Assembly: GCF_028617075.1 (NCBI RefSeq)
Contig: NZ_JAQKGV010000015.1
Span: forward strand, 1 to 64,000
From: Rubrobacter calidifluminis
GTDB taxonomy: Bacteria > Actinomycetota > Rubrobacteria > Rubrobacterales > Rubrobacteraceae
Length of the DNA stretch: 64,000 nt
Direction of reading: 5' to 3'
Part shown: positions 32,591 to 40,732 of the stretch, piece by piece
Layout: each line of letters begins with the position of its first letter
Numbering within the stretch: position 1 is the first letter of the stretch
Notes under the pieces: generated by a model
Databases searched by the model: none
Told to the model about the DNA's origin: nothing
What the model saw: only the letters and a program-made list of their open reading frames with translations
Program-made: the position numbers and the translations under genes

Positions 32591-33790
32591 TTGCCGGATA
32601 GAGAGCCCGCCGGGCGCATCGCCCTCAGGGGGAGGGTGGTGACCGACTACGAAGTCTGGTCCGAAGGGACGGTCCTCATCGAGGGCGGCGCGATAAGGGA
32701 GTTGAGCCGCGAGCCGCTGGACCCCGGTGAGGTGAGGGATTATGGAGACTCCCTGCTCGTGCCCGGCTTCGTCGACCTGCAGGTCAACGGAGCCTTCGGC
32801 GTTGACGTCGCCTCCTCGCCCGAGAGGATCGACGAGCTCTCCCGGCGGCTGCTCGCCACCGGGACGACCTCCTACGTGCCGACCGTGATCTCCTCTCCGG
32901 AGAGCCTCTACGAGGAGACCCTGCCCGTCCTCGCCGAAAAGGTCGCGCGCCGGGGCGGGATGGCCGAGCCGCTCGGCATACACCTGGAGGGACCCTTCAT
33001 CAACCTGAGGCGCCGGGGGGCGCACGCCGCCGCCCACATCGTCCCTCCAGATCCCTTACTCTTCGCCAGACTGCTCGAGCTCGGCCCTATCAGGATGGTT
33101 ACCCTCGCCCCGGAGCTCGAGGGGGCGCAGGAGCTCATCAAGACCGCCCGTAGATACGGGGTCGTCGTCTCGGCCGGGCACTCGGACGCCTCTTTCGAGG
33201 AGGCCTACAGGGCCCTCGACGCCGGGGTTCTGGCGCTCACCCACCTGTTCAACACGATGAGCCGGATGCACCACCGCGAGCCCGGTCTTCCCGGGGCGGC
33301 CTTCGCTCATCCGCTCGCGATATGCGGGCTAATCTCAGACGGCATCCACATCCACCCGGAGATGGTCGCGCTCGCCTTCCGCATGCTCGGCCCCGACCGC
33401 ATCTGCCTGGTCACCGACTCTACGGCGGCGACCGGAATGGGGCCTGGGGAGTACGCGCTTGCCACCCGCCGCATCTACCGCGAGACGAACGTCACCCGGC
33501 TTGGAAGCGGCGCGCTCGCGGGGAGCCTCCTGACCATGGAGGAGGCCTTCCAGAACATCCTCGCCTTCACCGGGTGTACCCTGCCCGAGGCGGCCCGCAT
33601 GGCCTCGACCGCGCCGGCGCGTCTGATCGGGGAGGGGCGGCGCAAGGGACGGCTCGCCCCGGGTTACGACGCCGACATCACCGTGCTCAGACCCGATCTC
33701 TCGGTGGAGGCGGTCTGGAAGGGGGGAGAGCTCTCCTACGTCGACAGGACCGGCAGGACGCTCGGGAACGGAGGAGGTGAGGGATTTTGA
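32591..33790 (+). CDS. nagA: N-acetylglucosamine-6-phosphate deacetylase
   Basis: A ~399-residue NagA that removes acetate from GlcNAc-6-phosphate in amino-sugar and murein recycling. It shows PGFVDLQVNGAFGVD (in place of HGHGG-type first motif), HLEGPFINLRRRGAH with the metal Glu, VSAGHSDASFEEAY and HLFNTMSRMHHREPG (metal His residues), and the catalytic Asp in LVTDSTAATG. The TTG at 32591 has GGGGGAGGCGAG well placed. GTG 32567 or ATG 32570, overlapping the upstream stop, would add 7-8 residues. No nagB or GlcNAc-PTS gene is adjacent, and a PTS EIIC in this window is broken. Confidence 0.92.
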   Translation: MPDREPAGRIALRGRVVTDYEVWSEGTVLIEGGAIRELSREPLDPGEVRDYGDSLLVPGFVDLQVNGAFGVDVASSPERIDELSRRLLATGTTSYVPTVISSPESLYEETLPVLAEKVARRGGMAEPLGIHLEGPFINLRRRGAHAAAHIVPPDPLLFARLLELGPIRMVTLAPELEGAQELIKTARRYGVVVSAGHSDASFEEAYRALDAGVLALTHLFNTMSRMHHREPGLPGAAFAHPLAICGLISDGIHIHPEMVALAFRMLGPDRICLVTDSTAATGMGPGEYALATRRIYRETNVTRLGSGALAGSLLTMEEAFQNILAFTGCTLPEAARMASTAPARLIGEGRRKGRLAPGYDADITVLRPDLSVEAVWKGGELSYVDRTGRTLGNGGGEGF

Positions 33791-34317
33791 AACGCGAGGT
33801 CGACGGCGTGACGATAGAATGCGTCCGGGGAGACATCACGCGGCAGCCGGACGTGGAGGCCATAGTGAACGCGGCCAACGCCCGGCTCACCACCGGTGGC
33901 GGGGTGGCCGGGGCGATCCACCGCGCAGCCGGCCCGGGCCTCGAGGAAGAATGCCGCCCCCTCGCCCCGATAAGCCCCGGCGAGGCGGTCATCACCGGCG
34001 GCCACGACCTCCCCAACGCCCACGTCATCCACACTCTGGGCCCGGTCTACGGCTCGGACCACCCGGAGGCTGAGCTTCTCGCGAACTGCTACCGCAACGC
34101 TTTACGCCTCGCTGACGAGCACGGTATCACCTCCATAGCCTTCCCCGCCATCTCGACCGGCGTCTTCGGCTACCCGGTCGAGATGGCGGCCCGGGTGGCC
34201 ATCGGGACCGTGCTCGATGAGGCCCCCGGGCTCCAGAACGTACGCCTCATACGCTTCGTCCTCTTCGGCGAGCAGGACCTCGAGGTCCACGAGCGAATTC
34301 TCGCCGCGGGAGGTTGA
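33787..34317 (+). CDS. Macrodomain (ADP-ribose-binding) protein
   Basis: A 176-residue stand-alone macrodomain of the MacroD/YmdB type. The ligand motifs are clear: GDITRQPDVEAIVNAANARLTTGGGVAGAIHRAAG (residues 15-49), VIHTLGPVYG, and the phosphate loop FPAISTGVFGYPVEMAA. Such proteins hydrolyse O-acetyl-ADP-ribose or mono-ADP-ribosyl groups. TTG at 33787 overlaps the nagA stop by 4 nt (TTGA) behind GAGGAGGTGAGG, so it is coupled to nagA. This pairing with a deacetylase is interesting, because both could handle acetylated sugar ligands, but their substrates are chemically different. Confidence 0.92.
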   Translation: MKREVDGVTIECVRGDITRQPDVEAIVNAANARLTTGGGVAGAIHRAAGPGLEEECRPLAPISPGEAVITGGHDLPNAHVIHTLGPVYGSDHPEAELLANCYRNALRLADEHGITSIAFPAISTGVFGYPVEMAARVAIGTVLDEAPGLQNVRLIRFVLFGEQDLEVHERILAAGG

Positions 34318-34444
34318 GCACCAGGGCCATTGTGCCGGCGGCAGAGACCGGGAGATCCATTGGCAGTCCGAGCATGGACACGCTCACCGCCCTCCCGGGC
34401 GTCTCACGGGGTGCGTCCCCGGTCCTCTCCTCATGGTGTGTTGC

Positions 34445-35623
34445 TCAGAGCGCGCCCTCGCGGCGTAGCGCTTCCACCCCATCCTCGTCGTAACCGAGCT
34501 CCTCGAGGATGGCCTCGGTGTGCTCCCCGACCTCCGGGATCGGACCCATCACTGGCTCCTCCGCGTTCGGGACGGCGGGCGGCAGGAGGGCGTCGAGCGC
34601 CCCGACCGGGGAGTCGACCTTCCGCCAGCGCCTCCGGGCCTCGTGCTGCGGGTGCTCCAGGAACTCCCGCACGCTGCGCAGCCGGGCGTTGGCTATCCTC
34701 GCGGCGTCGAGCCTCCCTATGACCTCCTCGGAGGAGAGGGCGCCGAAGACCCGTCCGATCTCCTCATGCAGCTCGTCTCTGTTCTCCACCCTCCTGGGGT
34801 TCGAGGAGAACCGGGGATCTCCGGCGAGCTCCGGGCGTTGCAGCACCTCCCGGCAGAAGCGCTCCCACTCCCTCTCGTTCTGGATCCCCAGGAACACCGT
34901 CCTGCCGTCGCCGCAGGGGAACGGTCCGTAGGGGGCGATGGCCGCGTGCTCCGCCCCGGTGCGCGGCGGCTGTTCCCCGGAGTACATCGTGTAGTATGCG
35001 GGGAAACCCATCCACTCGGAGAGGGCCTCGAAGAGCGAAACCTCTATATGCGAGCCCTCCCCGGTGCGCTCCCGCTTCAACAGCGCGGTGAGGATCCCGC
35101 TGAAGGCGTACATCCCGGCGGCTATGTCCGCGACGGAGATGCCGACCTTCGAGGGGGTCTCGGGCGTGCCGGTCACCGAGACGAGGCCGGTCTCGCACTG
35201 CACCAGCAGGTCGTAGGCCTTCTTCTCGCGGTAAGGGCCGCTCTCCCCGTAGCCGGAGACGGAGCAGGTGACGAGATGGGGGTGCCCGGCGCGCAGCGCC
35301 TTCGCGCCGAAGCCGAGCCGCCCGGCGGCGCCGGGGGCCAGGTTCTGCACGAAGACGTCGGCGCGGGAGATCAGACGCCGCAACACCTCCTTCGATCCTT
35401 CCTTCTTGAGGTCCAGCGCGATCGACTCCTTCGAGCGGTTGAGCCAGACGAAGTGGCTCGAGAGCCCGCGGGACTTCTCGTCGTAGTGGCGGGCGAAGTC
35501 CCCCACCCCGGGACGTTCGACCTTTATGACCCTCGCGCCGAGGTCGGCGAGCTGGCGGGTGGCGAAGGGGGCGGCGACCGCCTGCTCCAAAGAGACGACC
35601 GTCATGCCTTCGAGCGGCAGCAT
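34445..35623 (-). CDS. CoA-transferase family III (CaiB/BaiF type)
   Basis: A 392-residue class III CoA-transferase, which activates a carboxylic acid by moving CoA from another thioester. It shows PLEGMTVVSLEQAVAAPFATRQLADLGARVIKVERPG, LNRSKESIALDLKK, and the catalytic Asp in KAYDLLVQCETG; all family landmarks are present. It is the last gene of a four-gene run with acyl-CoA dehydrogenase (1-nt gap), MmgE/PrpD and MaoC dehydratase, which reads as activation, dehydrogenation and hydration of an acid. The run starts at a promoter with a TGTACGTACA operator next to the GntR gene. The acid is not known. Confidence 0.92.
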   Translation of the reverse strand: MLPLEGMTVVSLEQAVAAPFATRQLADLGARVIKVERPGVGDFARHYDEKSRGLSSHFVWLNRSKESIALDLKKEGSKEVLRRLISRADVFVQNLAPGAAGRLGFGAKALRAGHPHLVTCSVSGYGESGPYREKKAYDLLVQCETGLVSVTGTPETPSKVGISVADIAAGMYAFSGILTALLKRERTGEGSHIEVSLFEALSEWMGFPAYYTMYSGEQPPRTGAEHAAIAPYGPFPCGDGRTVFLGIQNEREWERFCREVLQRPELAGDPRFSSNPRRVENRDELHEEIGRVFGALSSEEVIGRLDAARIANARLRSVREFLEHPQHEARRRWRKVDSPVGALDALLPPAVPNAEEPVMGPIPEVGEHTEAILEELGYDEDGVEALRREGAL

Positions 35624-35624
35624 C

Positions 35625-36770
35625 CTAGAACGACCTCGGCAGCCCGAGCACGTGCTCGGCGACGTAGGAGAGGATGAGGTTGGTGGAGATGGGGGCGACC
35701 TGGAAGAGCCGGGTCTCGCGGAACTTCCGCTCGACGTGGTATGCGGTGTCGAAGCCGTAGCCCCCGAAGGTCTGCAGCGCGACGTTCGCGGCTTTCCAGG
35801 CAGCGTCGGCCGCGAGCAGGAGCGACATGTTGGCCTCGGCCCCGCAGGGCTCTCCCCGGTCGAAGAGCTCCGCGGCCCTAAAGCGCATCAGGTCCGCTGC
35901 CTCCACGTCGACGTGGGCGCGGGCTATGGGAAACTGCACCCCCTGGTTTTCGCCGATGGGCCGCCCGAAGACCACCCGCTCTTTCGCCCTTTCCGTGGCC
36001 TTCTCGACGAACCAGCGGCCGTTGCCGACGCACTCGGCGGAGATCAGGATACGCTCGGCGTTCATCCCGTCGAGGATGTAGCGGAAGCCTTCGCCCTCCT
36101 CGCCGAGGAGGTTCTGCGCCGGGACCTCGAGGTCTTCGAAGACGAGCTCGTTGGTCTCGTTGTTGAGCATCACCCGCCGGGGCTTCACGGTGAGGCCGTT
36201 GCCCACGGCTTCGCGCAGGTCCACGAGGAAGACCGAGAGCCCCTCGGACTTCTTCCTCACCGCCTCGCGCGGGGTGGTGCGGGCGAGGAGGACCATCATG
36301 TCCGAGTGCTGGACGCGGGAGATGTAGATCTTGCGCCCGTTTATGACGTAGCGGTCGCTTTCTTTGCGGGCGAAGGTCTCTATGGAGGTGGTGTCGGTCC
36401 CGGCCCCGGGCTCGGTGACCCCGAAGGCCTGAAGCCGGATCTCCCCGGAAGCTATCTTCGGCAGGTACTCCCTCTTCTGCTCCTCGGAGCCGTGTCTGAG
36501 CAGCGTCCCCATCACGTACATCTGGGCGTGGGCGGGCTGGGCGTTGCCCCCGCTCCGGTTGACCTCCTCCAGGATCACGGAGGCCTCGGCGAGCGTCATC
36601 CCCAGCCCCCCGTACTCCTCGGGGATGAGCGCCGCGAGGAACCTACTCTCGGTCATCGCCCGCACGAACTCCTCGGGGTACTCGCGCCGCTCGTCGAGCT
36701 TCCGCCAGTACTCTTCGCCGAAGCGCGCGCAGACCTGGCGTACGCTCTGCCGCAGCTTCTCGTGGCTCAA
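35625..36770 (-). CDS. Acyl-CoA dehydrogenase
   Basis: A 381-residue FAD enzyme of the acyl-CoA dehydrogenase family. FAD and substrate motifs seen are LQAFGVTEPGAGTDTTSIET, YVINGRKIYIS, VVFGRPIGENQGVQFPIA and FGGYGFDTAYHVERKFRETRLFQVAPIST. The catalytic Glu of short/medium-chain types usually lies just before the REL..I segment; here the equivalent stretch has PIST, so the base may be elsewhere in this subfamily. TTG at 36770 has GAGGTGAG and overlaps the upstream MmgE/PrpD stop by 4 nt. It probably introduces a double bond that the MaoC protein hydrates. Confidence 0.93.
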   Translation of the reverse strand: MSHEKLRQSVRQVCARFGEEYWRKLDERREYPEEFVRAMTESRFLAALIPEEYGGLGMTLAEASVILEEVNRSGGNAQPAHAQMYVMGTLLRHGSEEQKREYLPKIASGEIRLQAFGVTEPGAGTDTTSIETFARKESDRYVINGRKIYISRVQHSDMMVLLARTTPREAVRKKSEGLSVFLVDLREAVGNGLTVKPRRVMLNNETNELVFEDLEVPAQNLLGEEGEGFRYILDGMNAERILISAECVGNGRWFVEKATERAKERVVFGRPIGENQGVQFPIARAHVDVEAADLMRFRAAELFDRGEPCGAEANMSLLLAADAAWKAANVALQTFGGYGFDTAYHVERKFRETRLFQVAPISTNLILSYVAEHVLGLPRSF

Positions 36771-38149
36771 GATCTCACCTCCCCGGCTCCTTCGACGAGC
36801 AGCGGGCCCACCCCGTCTTCTTCGTGCAGGTTCCAGGCGAAGCGGACGAGCCGCTCCGCCACCTCCTCTCTCGTCCCACCGTGGGCGGCGAGGCGGCGCA
36901 CCTTCTCCTCTATCTCCGCGCGGCTCAGGGGGTTGCCGGGATCGCCCTTGGGTACGTCGACGCGCGAGGTGACCTCCCGCCCGTCCTTCGTCCTTATGTC
37001 CACCAGCCCGATCCAACGCCCCGGATAGGCCTCGTCGACCTCGGGGTCGAGGACCATCTCCACCCGGCGGGCGAATGCCTTTATCTCCCCGTCGTCCAGC
37101 GACTCCTCGGTGAAGTCCTCGAGCCCCGCGCGGCCCCTCAGCGCGACGAGCGCGAGCACGAAGCCCATCGAGAACTTGGCCTGGTGCACGCTCGCGGGCT
37201 CGACGACGTCCCCGAGAACCTCTATCGCCCCGGCGTGCACCCTCGCCCGCACCGCCTCTATGTCCTCCGCGGCGAGCCTGTGCTCCCGCATCCCGGCGAG
37301 CAGGGCGTCGGCCGCCGGGTGCGAGTGCCGGCAGGAGGCGTAATGCTTGAACGAGGTCTCGAGCACGGCCCACCGCTCCCCGAGGTCCGCCGTGAGCCTC
37401 CCCGCGTCGGCATCCGAAGACATCCCGGCGGCCATTCCCTTCTCCCCCTCCAGGATGCCCCGCGCACCCCGGAGACCCTCCCGCGCGAGGTACGCCGAGA
37501 GGAGCCCGCTGCTCGCGGCCCGGGCGGTGTGCAGCTGCTTGGAGTCGGCCCCCTCGGAGAGGAACTGCCAGAGCCCCGCCGCCTGGGTCCCGGCCGAGCC
37601 CAGGGCGTCGGCCATCTCCGCCTCGTCCGCCCCGAGAACGTGCGCCGCCGCGGCCGCCGCCGCGAGCGTCCCGGCCGTGCCCGTGGTGTGGAAGACCCTG
37701 TAGTGCGAGCGCCCGAGGAACTCCCCGACCCTCACCCCGGCCTCGTACCCGGCGACGGCGGCCGTGATGAGCTCCCTCCCCGAGGCTCCCTCCTCCTGCG
37801 CCGCCGCGAGCGCCGCCGGGAAGACGACCGCCCCCGGATGCAGCACGGAGGCGTTGTGCACGTCGTCCTGCTCGACGGCGTGCGAGGAGGCGGCGTTCAC
37901 CAGCGCCGCGAAGAGGGGAGAGGTGCGCCACCCGAAGGCCAGAACCTCACACGACCCCTCCCGCGGCCCCAGCGCCCGCGCCACCCGCTCTATCGCCCGG
38001 ACCGGCCGCTCCCGCCCCCCGGCGAGCGCCGAGCCCGCCCAGTCCAGGAAGAGCTCCTCGCTCCGGAGCACGGCCTCCTCCGGGAGATCCTCGTACCGGA
38101 GCCCCGCGAGGAAGGAGGCGAGCTCCTCCATCCTCCACCCGCCTTTCAC
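36767..38149 (-). CDS. MmgE/PrpD-family protein
   Basis: A 460-residue member of the MmgE/PrpD family, which includes 2-methylcitrate dehydratase and cis-aconitate decarboxylase. Landmarks are WAGSALAGGRERPVRAIERV, ALVNAASSHAVEQDDVHNASVLHPGAVVFPAALAAA (residues ~75-110) and FKHYASCRHSHPAADAL (~300). The HxxEQDD segment matches the family position DDxH of the active site. GTG at 38149 follows GGGGGGAGGG and overlaps the MaoC stop (GTGA). It may dehydrate or isomerise a tricarboxylate or dicarboxylate in the pathway. It does not lie in a methylcitrate operon (no prpB/C), so the substrate is open. Confidence 0.9.
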   Translation of the reverse strand: MKGGWRMEELASFLAGLRYEDLPEEAVLRSEELFLDWAGSALAGGRERPVRAIERVARALGPREGSCEVLAFGWRTSPLFAALVNAASSHAVEQDDVHNASVLHPGAVVFPAALAAAQEEGASGRELITAAVAGYEAGVRVGEFLGRSHYRVFHTTGTAGTLAAAAAAAHVLGADEAEMADALGSAGTQAAGLWQFLSEGADSKQLHTARAASSGLLSAYLAREGLRGARGILEGEKGMAAGMSSDADAGRLTADLGERWAVLETSFKHYASCRHSHPAADALLAGMREHRLAAEDIEAVRARVHAGAIEVLGDVVEPASVHQAKFSMGFVLALVALRGRAGLEDFTEESLDDGEIKAFARRVEMVLDPEVDEAYPGRWIGLVDIRTKDGREVTSRVDVPKGDPGNPLSRAEIEEKVRRLAAHGGTREEVAERLVRFAWNLHEEDGVGPLLVEGAGEVRS

Positions 38150-38658
38150 CCCTCCCCCCTTTCCTGCGGACGCGGGCGTGCCCTCTTCGGCCCCCGCCCC
38201 CGCTTGTAGACCATGATGGTCCTCCTGAACTCGATGACGACGGTCCCATCCTGCTTGTACCCTTCCGTCCTCACCTCCACGATCCCCACATCGGGGCGGC
38301 TGCGCGACTCCCGCTTAGAGAGCACCTCCGAGCGCGAGTAGATCGTATCCCCCTCGAAGACCGGCGCCGGAAGCCTGACCGCATCCCACCCCAGATTGGC
38401 AAAGACGTTCTGCGAGACGTCGGTGACGCTCTGCCCCGTCACCAGCGCCAGCGTGAAGGTGGAGTCCACAAGGGGCCTCCCGAACTCGGTCTGCGCCGCG
38501 TAGTGCGCGTCGAAGTGCACCGGCGCCGTGTTCTGCGTCAGAAGCGTAAACCAGATGTTGTCCGTCTGCGTCACCGTCCGTCCCAGCGGGTGCTCGTAGA
38601 CGTCCCCCACCTCGAAGTCCTCGTAGAAACGTCCCTTCCAGCCTTCTTTTCCTGCCAT
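38146..38658 (-). CDS. MaoC-family (hot-dog fold) dehydratase
   Basis: A 170-residue MaoC-like enoyl-CoA hydratase. The hydratase-2 active-site motif is recognisable: FTLLTQNTAPVHFDAHYAAQTEFGRPLVDSTFTLALVTGQSV, in which D and H of N/DxxxxH are present in segments. The preferred start is ATG 38658 behind GGGAGGGTG; a longer start at 38709 would cover the promoter. It is the first gene of the operon behind the operator at 38698-38709. Together with the dehydrogenase it forms an oxidation-hydration pair. Mesaconyl-CoA hydratase-type activity is possible for this subgroup but unproven. Confidence 0.88.
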   Translation of the reverse strand: MAGKEGWKGRFYEDFEVGDVYEHPLGRTVTQTDNIWFTLLTQNTAPVHFDAHYAAQTEFGRPLVDSTFTLALVTGQSVTDVSQNVFANLGWDAVRLPAPVFEGDTIYSRSEVLSKRESRSRPDVGIVEVRTEGYKQDGTVVIEFRRTIMVYKRGRGPKRARPRPQERGEG

Positions 38659-38694
38659 GCAACACCCTCCCGCTGAGAGATGTTCTTTCTTCCA

Positions 38695-38723
38695 ATTATG
38701 TACGTACAAATCTCTGGAGTCAA
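38695..38723 (-). promoter_or_regulatory. Promoter and GntR-type operator of the MaoC-to-CoA-transferase operon
   Basis: On the minus strand: -35 TTGACT (38723-38718), a 17-nt spacer and -10 CATAAT (38700-38695). The palindrome TTGTACGTACAT (38709-38698) overlaps the -10 box and spacer. This motif recurs at 40641, 40660 and 43934. Confidence 0.75.
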
Positions 38724-38729
38724 ACGGGG

Positions 38730-39470
38730 TCAGTGTATGTCTCCACGGCGCAGTTCGAGGCGGTAGGAGTAGCGGCTGGGGTTGTAGTAGGAGATGGCGA
38801 GTTCTACGGGGGTACCGTCTTCCAGGTAGTAGAGGCGTTCGACGTAGAGGAGGGGATCACCGGGTTTGCAGTCGATGTGGCGGGAGATGCACTCTGGGGC
38901 CGGGATGGCGGTGAGTTCCTGGCTTGCCCCGACGATGGGTGAGGGGAGCACGCTCTCCACGGTCCCGATGACGGTACCGGGGCCGTCTTTGGGGAGCTTC
39001 TTCTTCTGCAGGCGTTCTCCGGCGTCGGGGGTGAGGTAGACGCGGGTGAGGACGAAGGGGTTGCCCTCGTAGAGGCGGCGGATGGTGAGGGTGGCGACCT
39101 CGTCCGTGGGGAGCTCGAGGCTGGTGGCGTGCTCCTCATCGTGTATGATCTCGACCGGATCGAGCACCTCCATCTCGGTGCCGGTCCAGGACATCATCTC
39201 CTCCAGGGTGCCGATGGAGCGAAGGTACTTGCCGCGTTTGGAGAGGCCGGTGACGAAGGTGCCCCGCCCGGGGACGCGGTAGACGAGACCGTCGGCGACC
39301 AGCGACTGGAAAGCCTGGCGCACGGTGTGGCGGCTGACGCCGTAGCGCTCGCAGAGCTCGGCCTCGGTCGGCATCTGGGCGCCCTCTTCGAACTCGCCGC
39401 TCTCTATGGCCTCCCGCAGCATGTCCGACAGCCTGCGGTAGGCAGCGGGCTTGCGTCGCTGGCCTTCCAT
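38730..39470 (-). CDS. GntR-family regulator with UTRA domain
   Basis: A 246-residue HutC/UTRA-type GntR regulator. The N-terminal winged helix reads MPTEAELCERYGVSRHTVRQAFQSLVADGLVYRVPGRGTFV, here seen over residues ~30-75. A chorismate-lyase-like UTRA effector domain follows (ATLTIRRLYEGNPFVLTRVYL, PLLYVERLYYLEDGTPVELAISYYNPSRYSYRLEL). UTRA domains bind small ligands, often sugars or amino-acid derivatives. ATG at 39470 follows GGGAG. It lies between three promoters that carry the TTGTACGTACAA-type palindrome, so it is the prime candidate to bind them. Its own promoter carries a different palindrome, GTTATCTTGCGATAAC. Confidence 0.9.
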   Translation of the reverse strand: MEGQRRKPAAYRRLSDMLREAIESGEFEEGAQMPTEAELCERYGVSRHTVRQAFQSLVADGLVYRVPGRGTFVTGLSKRGKYLRSIGTLEEMMSWTGTEMEVLDPVEIIHDEEHATSLELPTDEVATLTIRRLYEGNPFVLTRVYLTPDAGERLQKKKLPKDGPGTVIGTVESVLPSPIVGASQELTAIPAPECISRHIDCKPGDPLLYVERLYYLEDGTPVELAISYYNPSRYSYRLELRRGDIH

Positions 39471-39506
39471 GTACGATCTCCCTTCCGTGTCCCTGCGGGA
39501 CCAGGT

Positions 39507-39553
39507 GTTATCTTGCGATAACGAGTATAGTTTTGCGTGTGGCCACGCGCCAA
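39507..39553 (-). promoter_or_regulatory. Promoter of the GntR gene with adjacent palindrome
   Basis: -35 TTGGCG (39553-39548), an 18-nt spacer and -10 TATACT (39529-39524) on the minus strand. Directly downstream lies GTTATC-TTGC-GATAAC (39507-39522), a perfect 6-bp inverted repeat at the expected start point. It may be an operator, but it does not match the TTGTACGTACAA sites. Confidence 0.6.
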
Positions 39554-39627
39554 ACCGGTGTGTGGAGGATGTGTGCGGGGACGCGTGGTCGAAGGGCCGT
39601 GATGGTCGTCTCTGGGCGGGAGAAAGA

Positions 39628-40485
39628 ATGGAGATGGAACGAGAGACGGAGCTCTGCCTCCTCGCGAGGCTGGGGCTTCTCTTCTCCTTCGCAGCTCTGC
39701 TCGTTCTGACGGGCTGCAGCGGAGATGGGGGGCTGGAGGTGGGGGGAGTGCCGTCATCCACCGCCTCCACCACTTCCGCGGGCGTCCGGGTCGTCGTGAG
39801 CCGGGTGGTCGACGGCGACACCCTGAAGGTCTCGCCTCCGGTGGGAGGTGAGAGCACCGTGCGGATCATAGGCGCCGACACCCCCGAGGACGTGCGTCCC
39901 GGCTATCCCGTCCAGCCTCTCGCACTCCGGGCGGCCTCCTTTACCCGCTCGCGGCTGGAGGGCCGCCGGGTGCGCCTGACCTTCGACGAGGAGCGAAAGG
40001 ACCGCTACGGCAGGCTGCTCGCCTACGTGTGGGTGGACCGGAAGACCATGCTGGAGGATGAACTGTTGAGGAGGGGACTCGCCCAGCTACTCATCATCCC
40101 GCCCAACGACCGCTACGCCGCACGGTTCGCCGCAGACCAGCGGCAGGCCAGGCGCGCGCACCGCGGGATCTGGGGCCTCCCCCGCGCCGAACGCTGCCGG
40201 GAGACCAACCGGGGCAACGGGATAGGCGAGGGCTCCCCCGGCTGTGGCACCGGCCCCGACTCCAGAGGCTCCGCCGGAAGATCCCCGGGCGTGGCCCCCT
40301 CATCCGAGGAGTCCTGCCCGAGAGGTTACCAGGTGAAGGGCAACATCACCCGCGACGGACAGAAGATCTACCACCTCCCCACAGGCGACCCCTACTACCA
40401 GGCCACCCACCCCGAGCGCTGCTTCGCCTCCGCCCGGCAGGCACGCGCCGCCGGCTACCGACCCCCGATCCTCCAGCACGATTGA
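39628..40485 (+). CDS. Secreted thermonuclease-like lipoprotein
   Basis: A 285-residue SNase-fold protein. The lipoprotein signal ends in LLVLTGCSG. The nuclease domain follows (VVSRVVDGDTLKV, IIGADTPEDVRPG, LTFDEERKDRYGRLLAYVWV) with the Ca/Asp residues and catalytic Arg/Glu in place. A C-terminal ~50-residue module is separated by a Gly/Ser linker: CPRGYQVKGNITRDGQKIYH, then LPTGDPYYQATHPERCF and a Tyr-Arg-Pro end. This module with paired Cys is often attached to extracellular nucleases and is of unknown role. ATG at 39628 follows GGGAGAAAG. It is divergent from the GntR gene and ends at a hairpin terminator. Confidence 0.88.
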   Translation: MEMERETELCLLARLGLLFSFAALLVLTGCSGDGGLEVGGVPSSTASTTSAGVRVVVSRVVDGDTLKVSPPVGGESTVRIIGADTPEDVRPGYPVQPLALRAASFTRSRLEGRRVRLTFDEERKDRYGRLLAYVWVDRKTMLEDELLRRGLAQLLIIPPNDRYAARFAADQRQARRAHRGIWGLPRAERCRETNRGNGIGEGSPGCGTGPDSRGSAGRSPGVAPSSEESCPRGYQVKGNITRDGQKIYHLPTGDPYYQATHPERCFASARQARAAGYRPPILQHD

Positions 40486-40525
40486 ACCGGACGAAAGTAT
40501 CGCGACCTCGTCCACAGGTCTGAAT

Positions 40526-40552
40526 ATCCCGGTCTCACCCCACGGGATTTTT
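40526..40552 (+). terminator. Probable intrinsic terminator after the thermonuclease gene
   Basis: ATCCCG (40526-40531) pairs with CGGGAT (40543-40548) across an 11-nt loop and is followed by TTTTT. The stem is short, so strength is uncertain. Confidence 0.45.
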
Positions 40553-40628
40553 CGCTTCCTGGCCGAAGTGTAAAGGGACGGACATTTTTATTATGTTCCC
40601 GGCATGCCCGGAGCAATACAAGATGTAC

Positions 40629-40671
40629 TTGACACGAATATTGTGCGTACATATCATATTAGTACGGACAA
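40629..40671 (+). promoter_or_regulatory. MFS-transporter promoter with two GntR-type operator copies
   Basis: -35 TTGACA (40629-40634), a 17-nt spacer and -10 TATCAT (40652-40657) form a near-perfect sigma-A promoter. TTGTGCGTACAT (40641-40652) lies in the spacer and TAGTACGGACAA (40660-40671) just after the -10 box. Both are imperfect versions of the TTGTACGTACAA palindrome, placed to repress. Confidence 0.75.
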
Positions 40672-40732
40672 ATATGGACGGGGTTGACGGGATGGCGCCG
40701 TCCGTCGGGAGGCTGAGTAGAGAGGAGGAAGG

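Noticed and set aside
34318-34444. Possible small gene between the macrodomain and CoA-transferase genes
   Set aside because: No frame has a ribosome site or conserved-looking content; only 127 nt between convergent genes.
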